Assembly: GCA_944323805.1 (NCBI GenBank)
Contig: CALUTW010000008.1
Span: forward strand, 43,370 to 107,369
Length of the DNA: 64,000 bases
Source: an uncultured Bacteroidales bacterium
GTDB lineage: Bacteria > Bacteroidota > Bacteroidia > Bacteroidales > UBA932
Direction of reading: 5' to 3'
Shown: piece after piece, positions 26,970 to 35,893 of the stretch
Layout: each line of letters opens with the position of its first letter
Numbering within the stretch: the stretch's first letter is position 1
Program-made: the position numbers and the translations under genes
The notes under the pieces: generated by a model
Told to the model about the DNA's origin: nothing
The model's input: only the letters and a program-made list of their open reading frames with translations
Database searches by the model: none

Positions 26970-27822
26970 ACATTACCAGCAGCGGAAGCATAGGGTCAAG
27001 GGTTTTCCCGTGGCCCTTCCACACCCCTGCGACGTGCACGGCAAACAGAGGCAGTGTCAGGACGAAAAGATAGTGCCAGATACTGAACATCCTCGAATGT
27101 GCATACAGGAACATGCATATCCATCCTCCGGCAATCAGGGCCGTCTGGTATACCTTTGCCCATTTCTCCCCTATCCTGACAGGAATTGTACGGCGGGTGG
27201 CGGCATCGGTCTCCATATCCCTTATATTGTTGACATTGAGTACGGCCACACTGAACAGTCCCATACTCGTCGCAGGAAGCAGAAGATACCATGTCCGGAT
27301 CTCGTGCGCAGCCACAAAATAGGAACCGAGCACGGCGACAATCCCGAAAAAGATAAAGACGTATATATCCCCGAGCCCGCGATATCCGTAAGGGTTGCTG
27401 CCGAGAGTATATCTCATGGCGCCGGAAATTGCCGTCGCACCCAGAATCATGAGCAATATGGCTTCAAGCGACAGCAATGTCCCGAACGAGAACCAGATGA
27501 GTGCCAGCCCGAATCCCGCGGAAAGCAAGGCATACATCCATATCATAAATTTGAAATCCCTCTTTGAAAGCAGGCCGGAAGACAGGGAATAGGACGGCCC
27601 CTGCCGGTCTTCCCTGTCTGTCCCGCGCAAGGCATCGCCGAGTTCATTGGAGACATTTGAAAGCATCTGGAGAGACAATGTCGTGAGGACAGTGAACAAG
27701 ACCACTTCCCAGCGGACATGATAGTCGGCTGCGGCAAGAAAGATTCCAAGCGCAACTCCTGCAAGAGACAGGGGAAGTGTCCTGAGCCTCATGGCTCTGA
27801 TATAATACCGAATCCTGGACAT
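26893..27822 (-). CDS. menA: 1,4-dihydroxy-2-naphthoate polyprenyltransferase
   Basis: A 309-residue UbiA-superfamily integral membrane enzyme with about nine helices. The first Asp-rich region is NVSNELGDALRGTDREDR and the second is NNIRDMETDAATRRTIPVR, both needed for Mg2+/prenyl diphosphate binding. It attaches the isoprenoid tail to DHNA to give demethylmenaquinone, the substrate of the convergent ubiE product. A TATTTTTG box lies at 27877-27884, followed by an unusual leader of GTTGTTTTAG-like repeats. Confidence 0.93.
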   Translation of the reverse strand: MSRIRYYIRAMRLRTLPLSLAGVALGIFLAAADYHVRWEVVLFTVLTTLSLQMLSNVSNELGDALRGTDREDRQGPSYSLSSGLLSKRDFKFMIWMYALLSAGFGLALIWFSFGTLLSLEAILLMILGATAISGAMRYTLGSNPYGYRGLGDIYVFIFFGIVAVLGSYFVAAHEIRTWYLLLPATSMGLFSVAVLNVNNIRDMETDAATRRTIPVRIGEKWAKVYQTALIAGGWICMFLYAHSRMFSIWHYLFVLTLPLFAVHVAGVWKGHGKTLDPMLPLLVMSTFLFAVLGGAGFVVYLCTSGIFQL

Positions 27823-27884
27823 AATATACTACAACAACTAAAACAACAGCTAAAACAACGGAATCAACAACACCGGCAAAAATA
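27823..27884 (-). promoter_or_regulatory. menA promoter and repetitive T/G-rich leader
   Basis: TATTTTTG (27877-27884, minus strand) is a -7 box. The leader that follows repeats GTTGTTTTAG-like units two to three times before the ATG, with almost no secondary structure. Confidence 0.55.
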
Positions 27885-28007
27885 CAAATCGTCATCTTTG
27901 CCTCCGGTTAAGAATCTTATTCGTCTCAATCTGAGGGAAGATGATTTCTGGGCAATGTGTGCAATTCTGACATGAAATCCCCTCAGATCCTCAAGATATT
28001 GAGGTTT

Positions 28008-28041
28008 AAATGGAGTCTCCTTGTGAAGGGAGGCTCCATTT
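28008..28041. terminator. Terminator at the end of the lepA-glycosyltransferase transcript
   Basis: AAATGGAG pairs with CTCCATTT around an inner CC/GG stem, directly after the glycosyltransferase stop. The symmetrical A/T flanks allow function in both directions. A second small hairpin CCTCAA-gata-TTGAGG lies at 27989-28004. The remaining 27885-27988 shows nothing recognisable. Confidence 0.7.
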
Positions 28042-28044
28042 GAT

Positions 28045-28878
28045 TTATCCCTGCCTCCTCAACGGGAAGAGCACCCGCAGATTCAAGGTAATGAAATGGG
28101 CTACAGCCCTGATACATCCTTCACTTCTCAGGTCATATATGAACTGTTCCCTGAACGGACGGCCTTTTGGTTGCATCAGGAAGCGATATCTCTCTTTCAG
28201 GGAATATGAAGCGTCTCTCCATTGAGGAAGTCCCCTGTTCCGGTCGCAGACTGCAAGTATCCCTGGTGCAATCACGGAATCGATGCCCGCCTTCCAGGCC
28301 CTGACCCCATAGTCATAATCGCCGAAACCATGGCTGTACACAGGGTCCATTGTGCCGAGCCTCCTGTATACATACCTTGGGACAAGTACAAGATTACCGT
28401 TGAAGATGTCGCATCCTACAGGAATCGTGGCATCCGGAGGTATCATCCGGCCTTTCCTTGTACGTCCTCCGTATGTCAGCTCTCCGTGCGAACCTTCAGC
28501 TGTCCCCACAACGACAGCCTTGTTGCCAAGTGCCGCAGAAATCTCAAGCATCACGGCAAAAGCGCCATCCTTGAGGACGATGTCATCATTTATCCACAGA
28601 TAGAAATCAGGATCTTCTTCGGCGGCCATTGACCAGGCAGCGCACATACCCCTGTTCCAGAACAGATGCCCCGTACCATGGATGATATGCACGGAAGGGA
28701 ACCTCTCGGACACAGCCTCCGGAGTACCGTCCGTACAGGCATCCTCAGTCAGATATATGGAGAATTCATGGTTCCTGTCGGGCTTCATCGACTCAATCTG
28801 GGCCTGACAGGACTCCAGGCATGCAAGTGTCCTGTCCTTGCGGTTGTACGCCGACAGCAATATCGCAATCCTTACCAT
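28045..28878 (-). CDS. Family 2 glycosyltransferase
   Basis: A 277-residue GT-A fold enzyme: ILLSAYNRKDRTLACLESC at the N-terminus, the metal-binding acidic motif in FYLWINDDIVL, and HGFGDYDYGVRAWKAG near the acceptor site. It most resembles rhamnosyltransferase-like GT2 proteins; donor and acceptor are unknown. It starts one base after the lepA stop, so it is cotranscribed with lepA although the functions are unrelated. The ATG at 28878 is used; an in-frame TTG lies 9 bases upstream inside lepA. Confidence 0.87.
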   Translation of the reverse strand: MVRIAILLSAYNRKDRTLACLESCQAQIESMKPDRNHEFSIYLTEDACTDGTPEAVSERFPSVHIIHGTGHLFWNRGMCAAWSMAAEEDPDFYLWINDDIVLKDGAFAVMLEISAALGNKAVVVGTAEGSHGELTYGGRTRKGRMIPPDATIPVGCDIFNGNLVLVPRYVYRRLGTMDPVYSHGFGDYDYGVRAWKAGIDSVIAPGILAVCDRNRGLPQWRDASYSLKERYRFLMQPKGRPFREQFIYDLRSEGCIRAVAHFITLNLRVLFPLRRQG

Positions 28879-28879
28879 C

Positions 28880-30667
28880 CTAATCAAGTTTAAGGACAGC
28901 CATGAACGCGCTTTGCGGGACTTCTACCGTACCTATCTGACGCATGCGCTTCTTTCCCTGCTTCTGTTTCTCCAGAAGTTTCCTCTTCCTCGTGATATCG
29001 CCTCCGTAACATTTGGCTGTCACATCCTTCCTGACGGCCTTTACAGTCTCTCTGGCAATGATCTTTGCTCCGATAGCTGCCTGGATCGCGATGTCGAACT
29101 GCTGGCGCGGTATCAGCTCCTTGAGCTTCTCACATATCTTGCGCCCGAAATCATATGCATGGTCCTGATGGATGAGGCTCGAAAGGGCATCCGCAGGCTC
29201 CCCGTTCAAAAGTATGTCAAGCTTCACAAGCTTTGCCTCCCTGAAGCCTATAAGATGGTAGTCAAACGAGGCATAGCCCTTGGATATGGACTTGAGTTTG
29301 TCATAGAAATCGAATACAATCTCAGAAAGCGGCATCTCGTATGTCAGCTCCAGCCTGTCCGCAGTGATATAATGCTGGTTAACCAGCACTCCCCTCTTGT
29401 CCAGGCACAGTTTCATGATCGGGCCGTAGAACTCAGCCTTGGAGATTACCTGCGCCCTTATGTACGGCTCTTCAATCTTAGAGATAAGAGTCGGGGCAGG
29501 AAGCCCTGAAGGATTATGTACATCTACAACAGCGCCTTGTGTCGTATAGACCTTGTACGAGACATTCGGGACAGTCGTAATGACATCCATCCCGAACTCC
29601 CTGAAGAGACGTTCCTGGACTATCTCAAGGTGCAGAAGTCCCAGAAAGCCGCAACGGAAACCGAATCCGAGGGCAAGCGAGGATTCAGGGTCGAACACCA
29701 GCGAGGCGTCATTGAGCTGCAGCTTCTCGAGCGAAGCCCTGAGCTCCTCGTACTGGTCCGTCTCGACAGGATACACTCCCGCAAAAAGCATCGGCTTTAC
29801 CTCCTCGAAACCGGCAATGGCCTCACTGCACGGTCTCTCCACATGGGTAATGGTATCTCCCACCTTCACTTCCGACGCCGTCTTGATACCGGAGATGATA
29901 TATCCTACACTTCCGCACGGTATCTCATCCTGCGGGATAAGCTTCATCTTGAGCACCCCCACTTCATCCGCCTCATATTCCTTGCCCGTATTGAAGAACT
30001 TTACCTTGTCGCCAGTCTTTACAGAACCGTTCCTTACCTTGAAATAGGCTATGATCCCGCGGAATGAATTGAACACCGAATCGAATATCAGTGCCTGCAG
30101 AGGGGCATCCGGGTCTCCCTGGGGAGCCGGGATACGTTCCACGATTGCATCGAGTATCTCCTTCACACCCTGGCCTGTCTTTCCGGAAGCACAAAGAACA
30201 TCCTCAGGCTTGCATCCGAGCAGGTCGACAACCTGGTCCGTAACGACATCCACCATTGCCGAATCCATGTCTATCTTGTTCAGGACAGGGATTATCTCAA
30301 GGTCGTGCTCGATGGCAAGATACAGATTGGAGATGGTCTGAGCCTGTATCCCCTGGGTGGCATCCACAACAAGGAGCGCCCCCTCGCACGACGCAATCGC
30401 CCTCGACACCTCATATGAGAAATCCACATGGCCCGGAGTGTCTATCAGGTTAAGGACATACTTCTCGCCTCCGTACACGTATTCCATCTGTATGGCGTGG
30501 CTCTTTATGGTAATGCCTTTCTCCTTCTCAAGGTCCATGGAGTCAAGCACCTGGGCTTCCATATCCCTGCTGCTCAGGGTATCGGTTATCTCGAGCATCC
30601 TGTCTGCAAGGGTGCTTTTCCCATGGTCGATGTGCGCTATAATGCAAAAATTCCTGATATTCTTCAT
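28880..30667 (-). CDS. lepA: Elongation factor 4 (LepA)
   Basis: A 595-residue translational GTPase. G1 is [10 protein letters not shown]3 is DTPGHVDF and G4 is NKID. The LepA-specific C-terminal domain ends [19 protein letters not shown]. It acts on the ribosome, with proposed roles in back-translocation or 30S biogenesis. It has its own promoter (30711-30718) and reads into the glycosyltransferase gene. Confidence 0.97.
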   Translation of the reverse strand: MKNIRNFCIIAHIDHGKSTLADRMLEITDTLSSRDMEAQVLDSMDLEKEKGITIKSHAIQMEYVYGGEKYVLNLIDTPGHVDFSYEVSRAIASCEGALLVVDATQGIQAQTISNLYLAIEHDLEIIPVLNKIDMDSAMVDVVTDQVVDLLGCKPEDVLCASGKTGQGVKEILDAIVERIPAPQGDPDAPLQALIFDSVFNSFRGIIAYFKVRNGSVKTGDKVKFFNTGKEYEADEVGVLKMKLIPQDEIPCGSVGYIISGIKTASEVKVGDTITHVERPCSEAIAGFEEVKPMLFAGVYPVETDQYEELRASLEKLQLNDASLVFDPESSLALGFGFRCGFLGLLHLEIVQERLFREFGMDVITTVPNVSYKVYTTQGAVVDVHNPSGLPAPTLISKIEEPYIRAQVISKAEFYGPIMKLCLDKRGVLVNQHYITADRLELTYEMPLSEIVFDFYDKLKSISKGYASFDYHLIGFREAKLVKLDILLNGEPADALSSLIHQDHAYDFGRKICEKLKELIPRQQFDIAIQAAIGAKIIARETVKAVRKDVTAKCYGGDITRKRKLLEKQKQGKKRMRQIGTVEVPQSAFMAVLKLD

Positions 30668-30710
30668 ACAAAACCTATAATCATTCCCAGGCCATCAAAA
30701 TAATGACGGA

Positions 30711-30718
30711 CAAAGATA
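30711..30718 (-). promoter_or_regulatory. lepA promoter -7 box
   Basis: TATCTTTG on the minus strand, directly after the U tract of the tRNA-Pro terminator and about 45 bases before lepA. Confidence 0.65.
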
Positions 30719-30752
30719 CAAAAAAAAGCAGCTATCATAAACGACAGCTGCC
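30719..30752 (-). terminator. Intrinsic terminator of tRNA-Pro
   Basis: On the minus strand GGCAGCT pairs with AGCTGC and is followed by eight T residues, about 10 bases after the tRNA. Confidence 0.85.
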
Positions 30753-30761
30753 TTGAACAAG

Positions 30762-30835
30762 TCGGGGTACTGTGACTCGAACACAGGACCCTCTGGTCCC
30801 AAACCAGATGCGCTAGCCAACTGCGCCACACCCCG
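30762..30835 (-). tRNA. tRNA-Pro (anticodon TGG)
   Basis: Minus-strand cloverleaf: acceptor CGGGGTG / TACCCCG, anticodon stem TCTGG/CCAGA with loop TTTGGGA (anticodon TGG), and T loop GTTCGAGTC. CCA is not encoded. It has its own promoter (TATCTTTG, 30855-30862) and terminator, so it is a single-gene unit. Confidence 0.95.
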
Positions 30836-30854
30836 ATTATTTTTATTTGGACTG

Positions 30855-30862
30855 CAAAGATA
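30855..30862 (-). promoter_or_regulatory. tRNA-Pro promoter -7 box
   Basis: TATCTTTG on the minus strand, 19 bases before the tRNA 5' end. Confidence 0.65.
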
Positions 30863-30935
30863 CTCACTTTTTCATAAAGTGCAAAATTTTATAAAAATAT
30901 TTTCTCTGCAACCCGGAATCTGACCAGAATCTGCG

Positions 30936-30943
30936 TATCTTTG
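30936..30943 (+). promoter_or_regulatory. -7 box for lolD-trmN6
   Basis: TATCTTTG, only 10 bases before the lolD ATG, so the mRNA would have a leader of a few bases at most. Confidence 0.6.
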
Positions 30944-30953
30944 GCAAAATTTC

Positions 30954-31622
30954 ATGAAGATGATTGAAGCCCGGAACATCGAGAAACACTTCGGACAGCT
31001 GCAGGTCCTCAAAGGCATTGATTTCAATGCCGGAAAATCAGAGGTCATATCTATCATGGGGGCCTCCGGAGCAGGCAAATCGACCCTGCTCCAGATTCTC
31101 GGCACACTTTCAAGGCCGGACAGCGGCTCACTGGAAATAGACGGGACAGATGTCCTGAGACTCGGACGCGACAGGCTGGCTGAGTTCAGGAACAGGAAAA
31201 TAGGCTTCGTATTCCAGTTCCATCACCTGCTCCCGGAATTCACGGCTGTCGAGAATGTGATGATTCCGGCCCTGATTGCAGGGCGGTCCGGCAAAGAGGC
31301 ACGGAAAGCGGCAACAGACCTGCTCGAAGAGCTCGGCCTCGGGGAAAGGCTGTCGCACAAGCCATCCGAAATGTCCGGAGGCGAACAGCAGAGAGTCGCT
31401 ATTGCACGGGCGCTTGTCAACAACCCCTCTGTACTCTTTGCAGACGAGCCTTCCGGCAACCTCGACAGCAAGACCAAGTCGGAAATACACAGATTGTTCC
31501 TGTCCCTGCGGGAACGGCACGGGCAGACAATAGTCATCGTCACACACGACCCGGAGCTTGCGGCAATGTGCGACAGGTCGCTATTTATGCAGGACGGGAC
31601 ATTCCCGGACAACGACAGATAA
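30954..31622 (+). CDS. lolD: ABC transporter ATP-binding protein, LolD-like
   Basis: A 222-residue ABC ATPase: Walker [10 protein letters not shown] (36-44), Q-loop region [19 protein letters not shown], signature [15 protein letters not shown], Walker [13 protein letters not shown] and the H-loop VTHD. The [16 protein letters not shown] stretch is characteristic of LolD, which powers release of lipoproteins from the inner membrane. The LolC/E permease is not adjacent, which is common in Bacteroidetes. A start at the second Met (30960) is possible. Confidence 0.88.
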   Translation: MKMIEARNIEKHFGQLQVLKGIDFNAGKSEVISIMGASGAGKSTLLQILGTLSRPDSGSLEIDGTDVLRLGRDRLAEFRNRKIGFVFQFHHLLPEFTAVENVMIPALIAGRSGKEARKAATDLLEELGLGERLSHKPSEMSGGEQQRVAIARALVNNPSVLFADEPSGNLDSKTKSEIHRLFLSLRERHGQTIVIVTHDPELAAMCDRSLFMQDGTFPDNDR

Positions 31623-31629
31623 TGTAAAG

Positions 31630-32358
31630 ATGCCGGCAGGGGAATTCAGATTCAAGAGATTTACGGTACGGAACAGGCTTTCTGCAATGAAAGTCAACAC
31701 CGACGGTGTCCTTCTCGGGGCCTCGATGACTGTCTCGGGAAACGCTGCATCGCTCCTGGACATCGGGACAGGGACAGGGACAATCGCCCTGATGGCTTCT
31801 CAAAGGATGTCTTCCGTCTCCGGAAAGTTCATGGTAACCGGGATAGACATTGACCCCGGCTCAGCTGCCGAGGCCGAAGAGAATTTCAGGGACTCGCCAT
31901 GGGCAGACAGTCTCCAGTCCGTTTGTTCATCCCTTTCATTGTACGCCTCCGGACACAAGGATACGGAAACCGACCATATATTCTCCAATCCTCCATACTA
32001 TGGAGGAGACCTGAAATCCCCGGATGCCAGACGCTGCAATGCCCGCCATGCAGACTCGCTGTCATGGGCGGAAATAGTGGACTTTGCAGAAAAGTCCCTG
32101 TCCGGCCACGGCCATCTGTCTCTCATACTGCCTGCCGACCAGGAAACGATGCTGACCAGATATGCCGCTGCAAGAGGGCTGTATCCGTTCCGCATATTGC
32201 GTATCCGTACTGTCACGCGGAAAATGCCGGGAAGGATTGTAGCTGAATTCTCCAGGGTCAGGACTGAAGTTGCCTTCAGCATGCTTACCATACAGGAAGC
32301 AGGGGCCTATACACCGGAGTACAGGTCCCTGCTGCATGATTTTCTGACGATATTCTGA
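31630..32358 (+). CDS. tRNA1(Val) (adenine-N6)-methyltransferase-like (YfiC/TrmN6)
   Basis: A 242-residue class I methyltransferase with the N-terminal FRFKRFTVRNRLSAMKVNTDGVLLG, the SAM loop LLDIGTGTGTIALM and the N6-adenine catalytic motif NPPYYGG. The order and motif match YfiC/TrmN6, which methylates A37 of tRNA-Val; the true substrate here is inferred. It follows lolD by 7 bases and is cotranscribed. A CGGGAG/CTCCCG hairpin at 32364-32383 follows the gene. Confidence 0.87.
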   Translation: MPAGEFRFKRFTVRNRLSAMKVNTDGVLLGASMTVSGNAASLLDIGTGTGTIALMASQRMSSVSGKFMVTGIDIDPGSAAEAEENFRDSPWADSLQSVCSSLSLYASGHKDTETDHIFSNPPYYGGDLKSPDARRCNARHADSLSWAEIVDFAEKSLSGHGHLSLILPADQETMLTRYAAARGLYPFRILRIRTVTRKMPGRIVAEFSRVRTEVAFSMLTIQEAGAYTPEYRSLLHDFLTIF

Positions 32359-32391
32359 CCGGACGGGAGCGGCCCGCCTCCCGCAGGCAGG

Positions 32392-32910
32392 TTACCGGCA
32401 ATGCTGTCTGCCCGGCTGCCCCGGACGGCCCGGAGCCGGAGGATTGTCCGGACCCCTGTGATGCAGCCTGTGGATCTGTTCCCTCCGGAACTTCTCTTCA
32501 GCCAGATACATCTTGGCGACTTTCTCGTCCGGAAGCACCTTCCTCAACGCTGCAGCGCCTTCCGCCTGCAGTTCACATTTCCTGTCGACAGCTGCAAGAT
32601 AATTGTCGACCGCCCTTGACACCTCCTTGCCGGACACTCCTGCAACGACAAGGGAATCCATTGTACGGTAAGCTTCGATAATATCCTTCTGCGCCTTACG
32701 CTTGTTGTCCTGAAGACTGTTGTACACCGGCCAGAATTTCTCGGCCTCCGATGAAGTCAGCTGCATTTCCGCAGTAAGGAATGCTATCCTTTCGTTCCTT
32801 ACCTGCTCTCTCCAGTCATACCTGTCTCTCTCATGACGATGGGGCTGGGCAAATGCCGCACAGGCAGACGCAAGCAGCATCAGCACTGTTACAATATAAA
32901 ACTTTCTCAT
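32392..32910 (-). CDS. Periplasmic Spy/CpxP-like helical protein
   Basis: A 172-residue exported protein: signal peptide MRKFYIVTVLMLLASACAAFAQ, then long charged helices. The segment AEMQLTSSEAEKFWPVYN resembles the LTxxQ region of Spy/CpxP proteins, and a Pro/Gly/His-rich tail (HHRGPDNPPAPGRPGQPG) follows. Spy-like proteins act as periplasmic chaperones or stress sensors. It is the third gene of a sigma/anti-sigma/effector operon, so it may be the regulated product or a stress sensor. The ATG at 32910 starts the signal peptide. Confidence 0.75.
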   Translation of the reverse strand: MRKFYIVTVLMLLASACAAFAQPHRHERDRYDWREQVRNERIAFLTAEMQLTSSEAEKFWPVYNSLQDNKRKAQKDIIEAYRTMDSLVVAGVSGKEVSRAVDNYLAAVDRKCELQAEGAAALRKVLPDEKVAKMYLAEEKFRREQIHRLHHRGPDNPPAPGRPGQPGRQHCR

Positions 32911-32929
32911 AACTGAAAATATTGGTGTT

Positions 32930-33241
32930 TCACTCCGAAGTCTCGGAAAAAAACTCCTCGGGCATATAGAAGGCATCCGGGACAGTCTCGGGAATCAGGT
33001 CGGAGCATAGATACTCGATATAGAGCTCCTCGATATTCCCGTCATATCCGGAATCAGCCGTCCGGGGCGACAACATGGCAATGACGGCAACTGCAGCCGC
33101 TGCCGCAACCGTCACACAGGTCAGGGCCATTCTCCTGACCATCTGACCCGCCGCCCTGCGCCTGCGCACTTTCTGCAGATATTCAGGGGTGCCGATATTC
33201 TCAAAATATCCTTCCGGGACTGTAAATGGGAACCTGTTCAT
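32930..33241 (-). CDS. Small single-pass membrane protein, putative anti-sigma factor
   Basis: A 103-residue protein with a cytoplasmic N-terminus holding FTVPEGYFENI, a motif common in short Bacteroidetes proteins encoded beside ECF sigma factors. A transmembrane helix at about 37-58 (MALTCVTVAAAAAVAVIAML) and an acidic periplasmic tail follow. The position between the sigma gene and the Spy-like gene supports an anti-sigma role, but no HxxxCxxC zinc motif is present, so the mechanism is inferred. Confidence 0.7.
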   Translation of the reverse strand: MNRFPFTVPEGYFENIGTPEYLQKVRRRRAAGQMVRRMALTCVTVAAAAAVAVIAMLSPRTADSGYDGNIEELYIEYLCSDLIPETVPDAFYMPEEFFSETSE

Positions 33242-33291
33242 GCCTTTATGTTTTTATCCGGCATCTCCTTAGACACCGAAAATCGGAAAAG

Positions 33292-33831
33292 TTAAAAATG
33301 CAGAGGTATTTCATTCCTTATTTTCATGCAGGCGTGATGATATGAAGCCTTGAGCGCCCCTTCGGAAGTATTCAATATCTCGGATATCTGCCTGTAGTCC
33401 ATATCTTCAAAATACCTCATGACAAACACCAGACGCTGCTTTTCCGGCAGCTTCCGGACAGCCGCCAGAAGCTGTCTCTGCAGCTCATCGCCGTTGAAAT
33501 ACGGGTCCGCCTCAAGCCTTGAAGCAAACACGGAGTCATCAGAGGACAATGAGAGCATGTTTTTCAGTTTCTGTCTTCTCAGGCTGTTCAATGCCTCGTT
33601 TGTTGCAATCCTGTACAGCCATGTATAAAGATGCGCCTCCCCTCTGAACCGGGGAAGCGCATTCCATATCTTTATAAGGACTTCCTGGAGCAGGTCGTCC
33701 GCATCCTCATGTATTGAGACAAAACCCCTCAGATGCCAGTAAAGCCGCTCACTATAGCTGTGGACAAGCCCGTTGAAGGCGCTTTCATAATCGCCCCCGA
33801 GACACAATGACATTATCTCTTCATCGCTCAT
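33292..33831 (-). CDS. ECF-type RNA polymerase sigma factor
   Basis: A 179-residue sigma-70 family protein. Region 2 includes DADDLLQEVLIKIWNALPRF and TWLYRIATNEALNSLRR; region 4 includes LPEKQRLVFVMRYFEDMDYRQISEIL and the recognition helix SEGALKASYHHACMKIR. It heads a three-gene unit with the small membrane protein and the Spy-like protein, which suggests an envelope-stress response. The ATG at 33831 (MSDEEIM) is chosen over an in-frame GTG. Confidence 0.92.
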   Translation of the reverse strand: MSDEEIMSLCLGGDYESAFNGLVHSYSERLYWHLRGFVSIHEDADDLLQEVLIKIWNALPRFRGEAHLYTWLYRIATNEALNSLRRQKLKNMLSLSSDDSVFASRLEADPYFNGDELQRQLLAAVRKLPEKQRLVFVMRYFEDMDYRQISEILNTSEGALKASYHHACMKIRNEIPLHF

Positions 33832-33849
33832 CCCCTGCACGGCATCAGG

Positions 33850-34806
33850 TTACCGTTTCCTTGCCATGGCCCTCCGGACGGCATCTGCAATATGGGCCGC
33901 ATCAAGGCCATATTCCTGCATCAGACCTGCCGGTGTACCTGACTGCCCGAACCGGTCCCCTCCGTTGACGAACTCGACAGGCACCGGACATCCCTTTGCC
34001 AGGGCATAGGCCACAGATTCTCCGAGTCCTCCTGCCGCATTGTGCTCTTCGGCACACACGACAGCTCCTGTCTTGACAGCCGAGGCTACCACAGCTTCCT
34101 CGTCGAGCGGCTTGACAGTCGCAATATCGACGACTTCGAGGGATACTCCCTCCCTGTCAAGAAACTCTGCAGCCTGAAGCGCCTCCCATACAAGATGTCC
34201 GGTTGCAAACACGACCGCATCGGTACCTTCGTTCAGGACAATGGCCTTCCCTATCTGGAAGTCATAGTCCACAGGAGTAAAATTCGGGACTGCAGGACGT
34301 CCGAACCTGAGATATACAGGTCCGTCGTATCGGGCGGCCGCAAGAGTGGCAAGCCGTGTCTGGTTATAGTCGCAAGGATTGATTACCACCATTCCAGGCA
34401 AGGCTTTCATAAGTGCAATGTCCTCCATCGTCTGATGTGTCGCCCCGTCTTCGCCAAGGGTTATCCCGGAATGCGATGCGGCAATCTTGACATTGGTCCT
34501 GCCATATGCGACCTCCTGCCGTATCTGATCATATACGCGTCCTGTGACGAACTCGGCAAAGGAGCCGACAAAAGGCACTTTCCCCGTAATGGCAAGACCG
34601 GCGGCTACTCCTATCATATTCGCCTCGGCTATACCGCACTGGAAAAATCGGTCCGGATGTTCATTGAAGAATGCATCCATCTTGACAGAGCTTGCAAGGT
34701 CTGCGGCAAGGGCCACTATCCTGCCGTCTTTCTGGCCGGCCTCATAAAGGCCTGCGCCGAAACCGCTTCTGGTATCCTTGTTCCCGGTATTCGTATAATG
34801 TTTCAT
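33850..34806 (-). CDS. Transketolase, C-terminal subunit
   Basis: A 318-residue protein holding the pyrimidine-binding (ASHSGITLGEDGATHQTMEDI) and C-terminal domains of transketolase. With the upstream N-terminal subunit it rebuilds a full thiamine-diphosphate transketolase of the non-oxidative pentose phosphate pathway. The split form is common in archaea and some bacteria. The gap between the subunits is 11 bases. The ATG at 34806 (MKHYTNTGN) is used. Confidence 0.92.
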   Translation of the reverse strand: MKHYTNTGNKDTRSGFGAGLYEAGQKDGRIVALAADLASSVKMDAFFNEHPDRFFQCGIAEANMIGVAAGLAITGKVPFVGSFAEFVTGRVYDQIRQEVAYGRTNVKIAASHSGITLGEDGATHQTMEDIALMKALPGMVVINPCDYNQTRLATLAAARYDGPVYLRFGRPAVPNFTPVDYDFQIGKAIVLNEGTDAVVFATGHLVWEALQAAEFLDREGVSLEVVDIATVKPLDEEAVVASAVKTGAVVCAEEHNAAGGLGESVAYALAKGCPVPVEFVNGGDRFGQSGTPAGLMQEYGLDAAHIADAVRRAMARKR

Positions 34807-34817
34807 GATAATGATAT

Positions 34818-35663
34818 TCAATAGTCCCCAAGTGTCTCTTCCAGCTGCGACAGCGCCTTGTCGCACTGCTCCTGGTCAGGCGCCTTTCCATGCCACTTGT
34901 TTGTCCCGGCCATGAAATCGACACCGTCGCCCATTACTGTCTTCATCAGCATCATTACCGGCTTCCCCTTGCCTGTCATGGACCTGGCCTCAGCAAATGC
35001 CCTGAGGATATCATCAAAGTCATGGCCGTTGCCTTCCACGACCGACCATCCGAACGCCTCCCATTTGGACCTGAGGTCTCCCAATCCGGCAATCTTGTCG
35101 ACATGCCCGTCAATCTGCTGTCCGTTCCAGTCAGTTATCGCTATCAGGTTGTCAATGCCATGATGCGGGGCGAACATGGCGGCTTCCCATATCTGTCCCT
35201 CCTCGCATTCCCCGTCTCCGACAAGCACATATACAAGATGCCCGTCATTGTCCAGCTTTTTCCCGAGAGCCACACCTTCGGCAGCGGAGAGGCCCTGACC
35301 CAGCGAGCCGGAAGCCTGTGTAATCCCCGGCAGCCCCCTCACTACGGACGGATGCCCCTGCAGCCTGGTCCCGAGCTTACGGAAGGTCCCGAGCTCAGAT
35401 ACGGGGAAATAGCCGCATCTTGCAAGGACCGAATAATATGCCGGGCTGAGATGCCCTGCGGAGAGGATGAACACATCCTGGCCTTTGCCATCGCGTGTCC
35501 ATGTAGATGGATTGTGCTCCATAACATTGTAATACAGCGCAGTAAGGATATCTGCACTGCTCATCGAGCCTCCGGGATGCCCGGATTTCGCAGCGGTCAC
35601 CATTCTGATGATGTCTCTCCTGACCTGAACGGAGATTCTCTTCAATTCTTCGGTACTTGCCAT
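34818..35663 (-). CDS. Transketolase, N-terminal subunit
   Basis: A 281-residue thiamine-diphosphate-binding half: GHPGGSMSSADILTALYY, the TPP motif GDGECEEGQIWEA ending in NLIAITDWNGQQIDG, and conserved GSLGQGLSAAEGVALG. It binds the pyrophosphate of TPP and pairs with the downstream C-terminal subunit. The -7 box TAGCTTTG lies at 35728-35735. Confidence 0.93.
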   Translation of the reverse strand: MASTEELKRISVQVRRDIIRMVTAAKSGHPGGSMSSADILTALYYNVMEHNPSTWTRDGKGQDVFILSAGHLSPAYYSVLARCGYFPVSELGTFRKLGTRLQGHPSVVRGLPGITQASGSLGQGLSAAEGVALGKKLDNDGHLVYVLVGDGECEEGQIWEAAMFAPHHGIDNLIAITDWNGQQIDGHVDKIAGLGDLRSKWEAFGWSVVEGNGHDFDDILRAFAEARSMTGKGKPVMMLMKTVMGDGVDFMAGTNKWHGKAPDQEQCDKALSQLEETLGDY

Positions 35664-35727
35664 CGCCGTCTGTTTTAAATAGGAAATGCTGACTGTACAG
35701 GGACATTGACAAGCCCCTGTCAGCCGG

Positions 35728-35735
35728 CAAAGCTA
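35728..35735 (-). promoter_or_regulatory. -7 box for the transketolase genes
   Basis: TAGCTTTG on the minus strand, about 65 bases before the start. The leader contains a self-complementary ACAGGG...CCCTGT. Confidence 0.55.
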
Positions 35736-35822
35736 CTTATTTTTTTTCAGTCCATAAAATTATTTTCACTGCCTTTTCCCCTCGGCCTTTCCCCTCCCGC
35801 GTGCACGTTTCATAATACAAGG

Positions 35823-35858
35823 GGAGGCGGCCCGGTCTCACGACATCAGGCCACCTCC
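35823..35858 (-). terminator. Hairpin after mdh, probable terminator
   Basis: GGAGGTGGCC pairs with GGCCGCCTCC (one G.T pair) on the minus strand, about 36 bases after the mdh stop. A T-poor tail follows, so it is a strong hairpin of uncertain mode. Confidence 0.6.
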
Positions 35859-35893
35859 TGCATCCGTCATCAAAAGCCGGCAACAGTCCGGAA

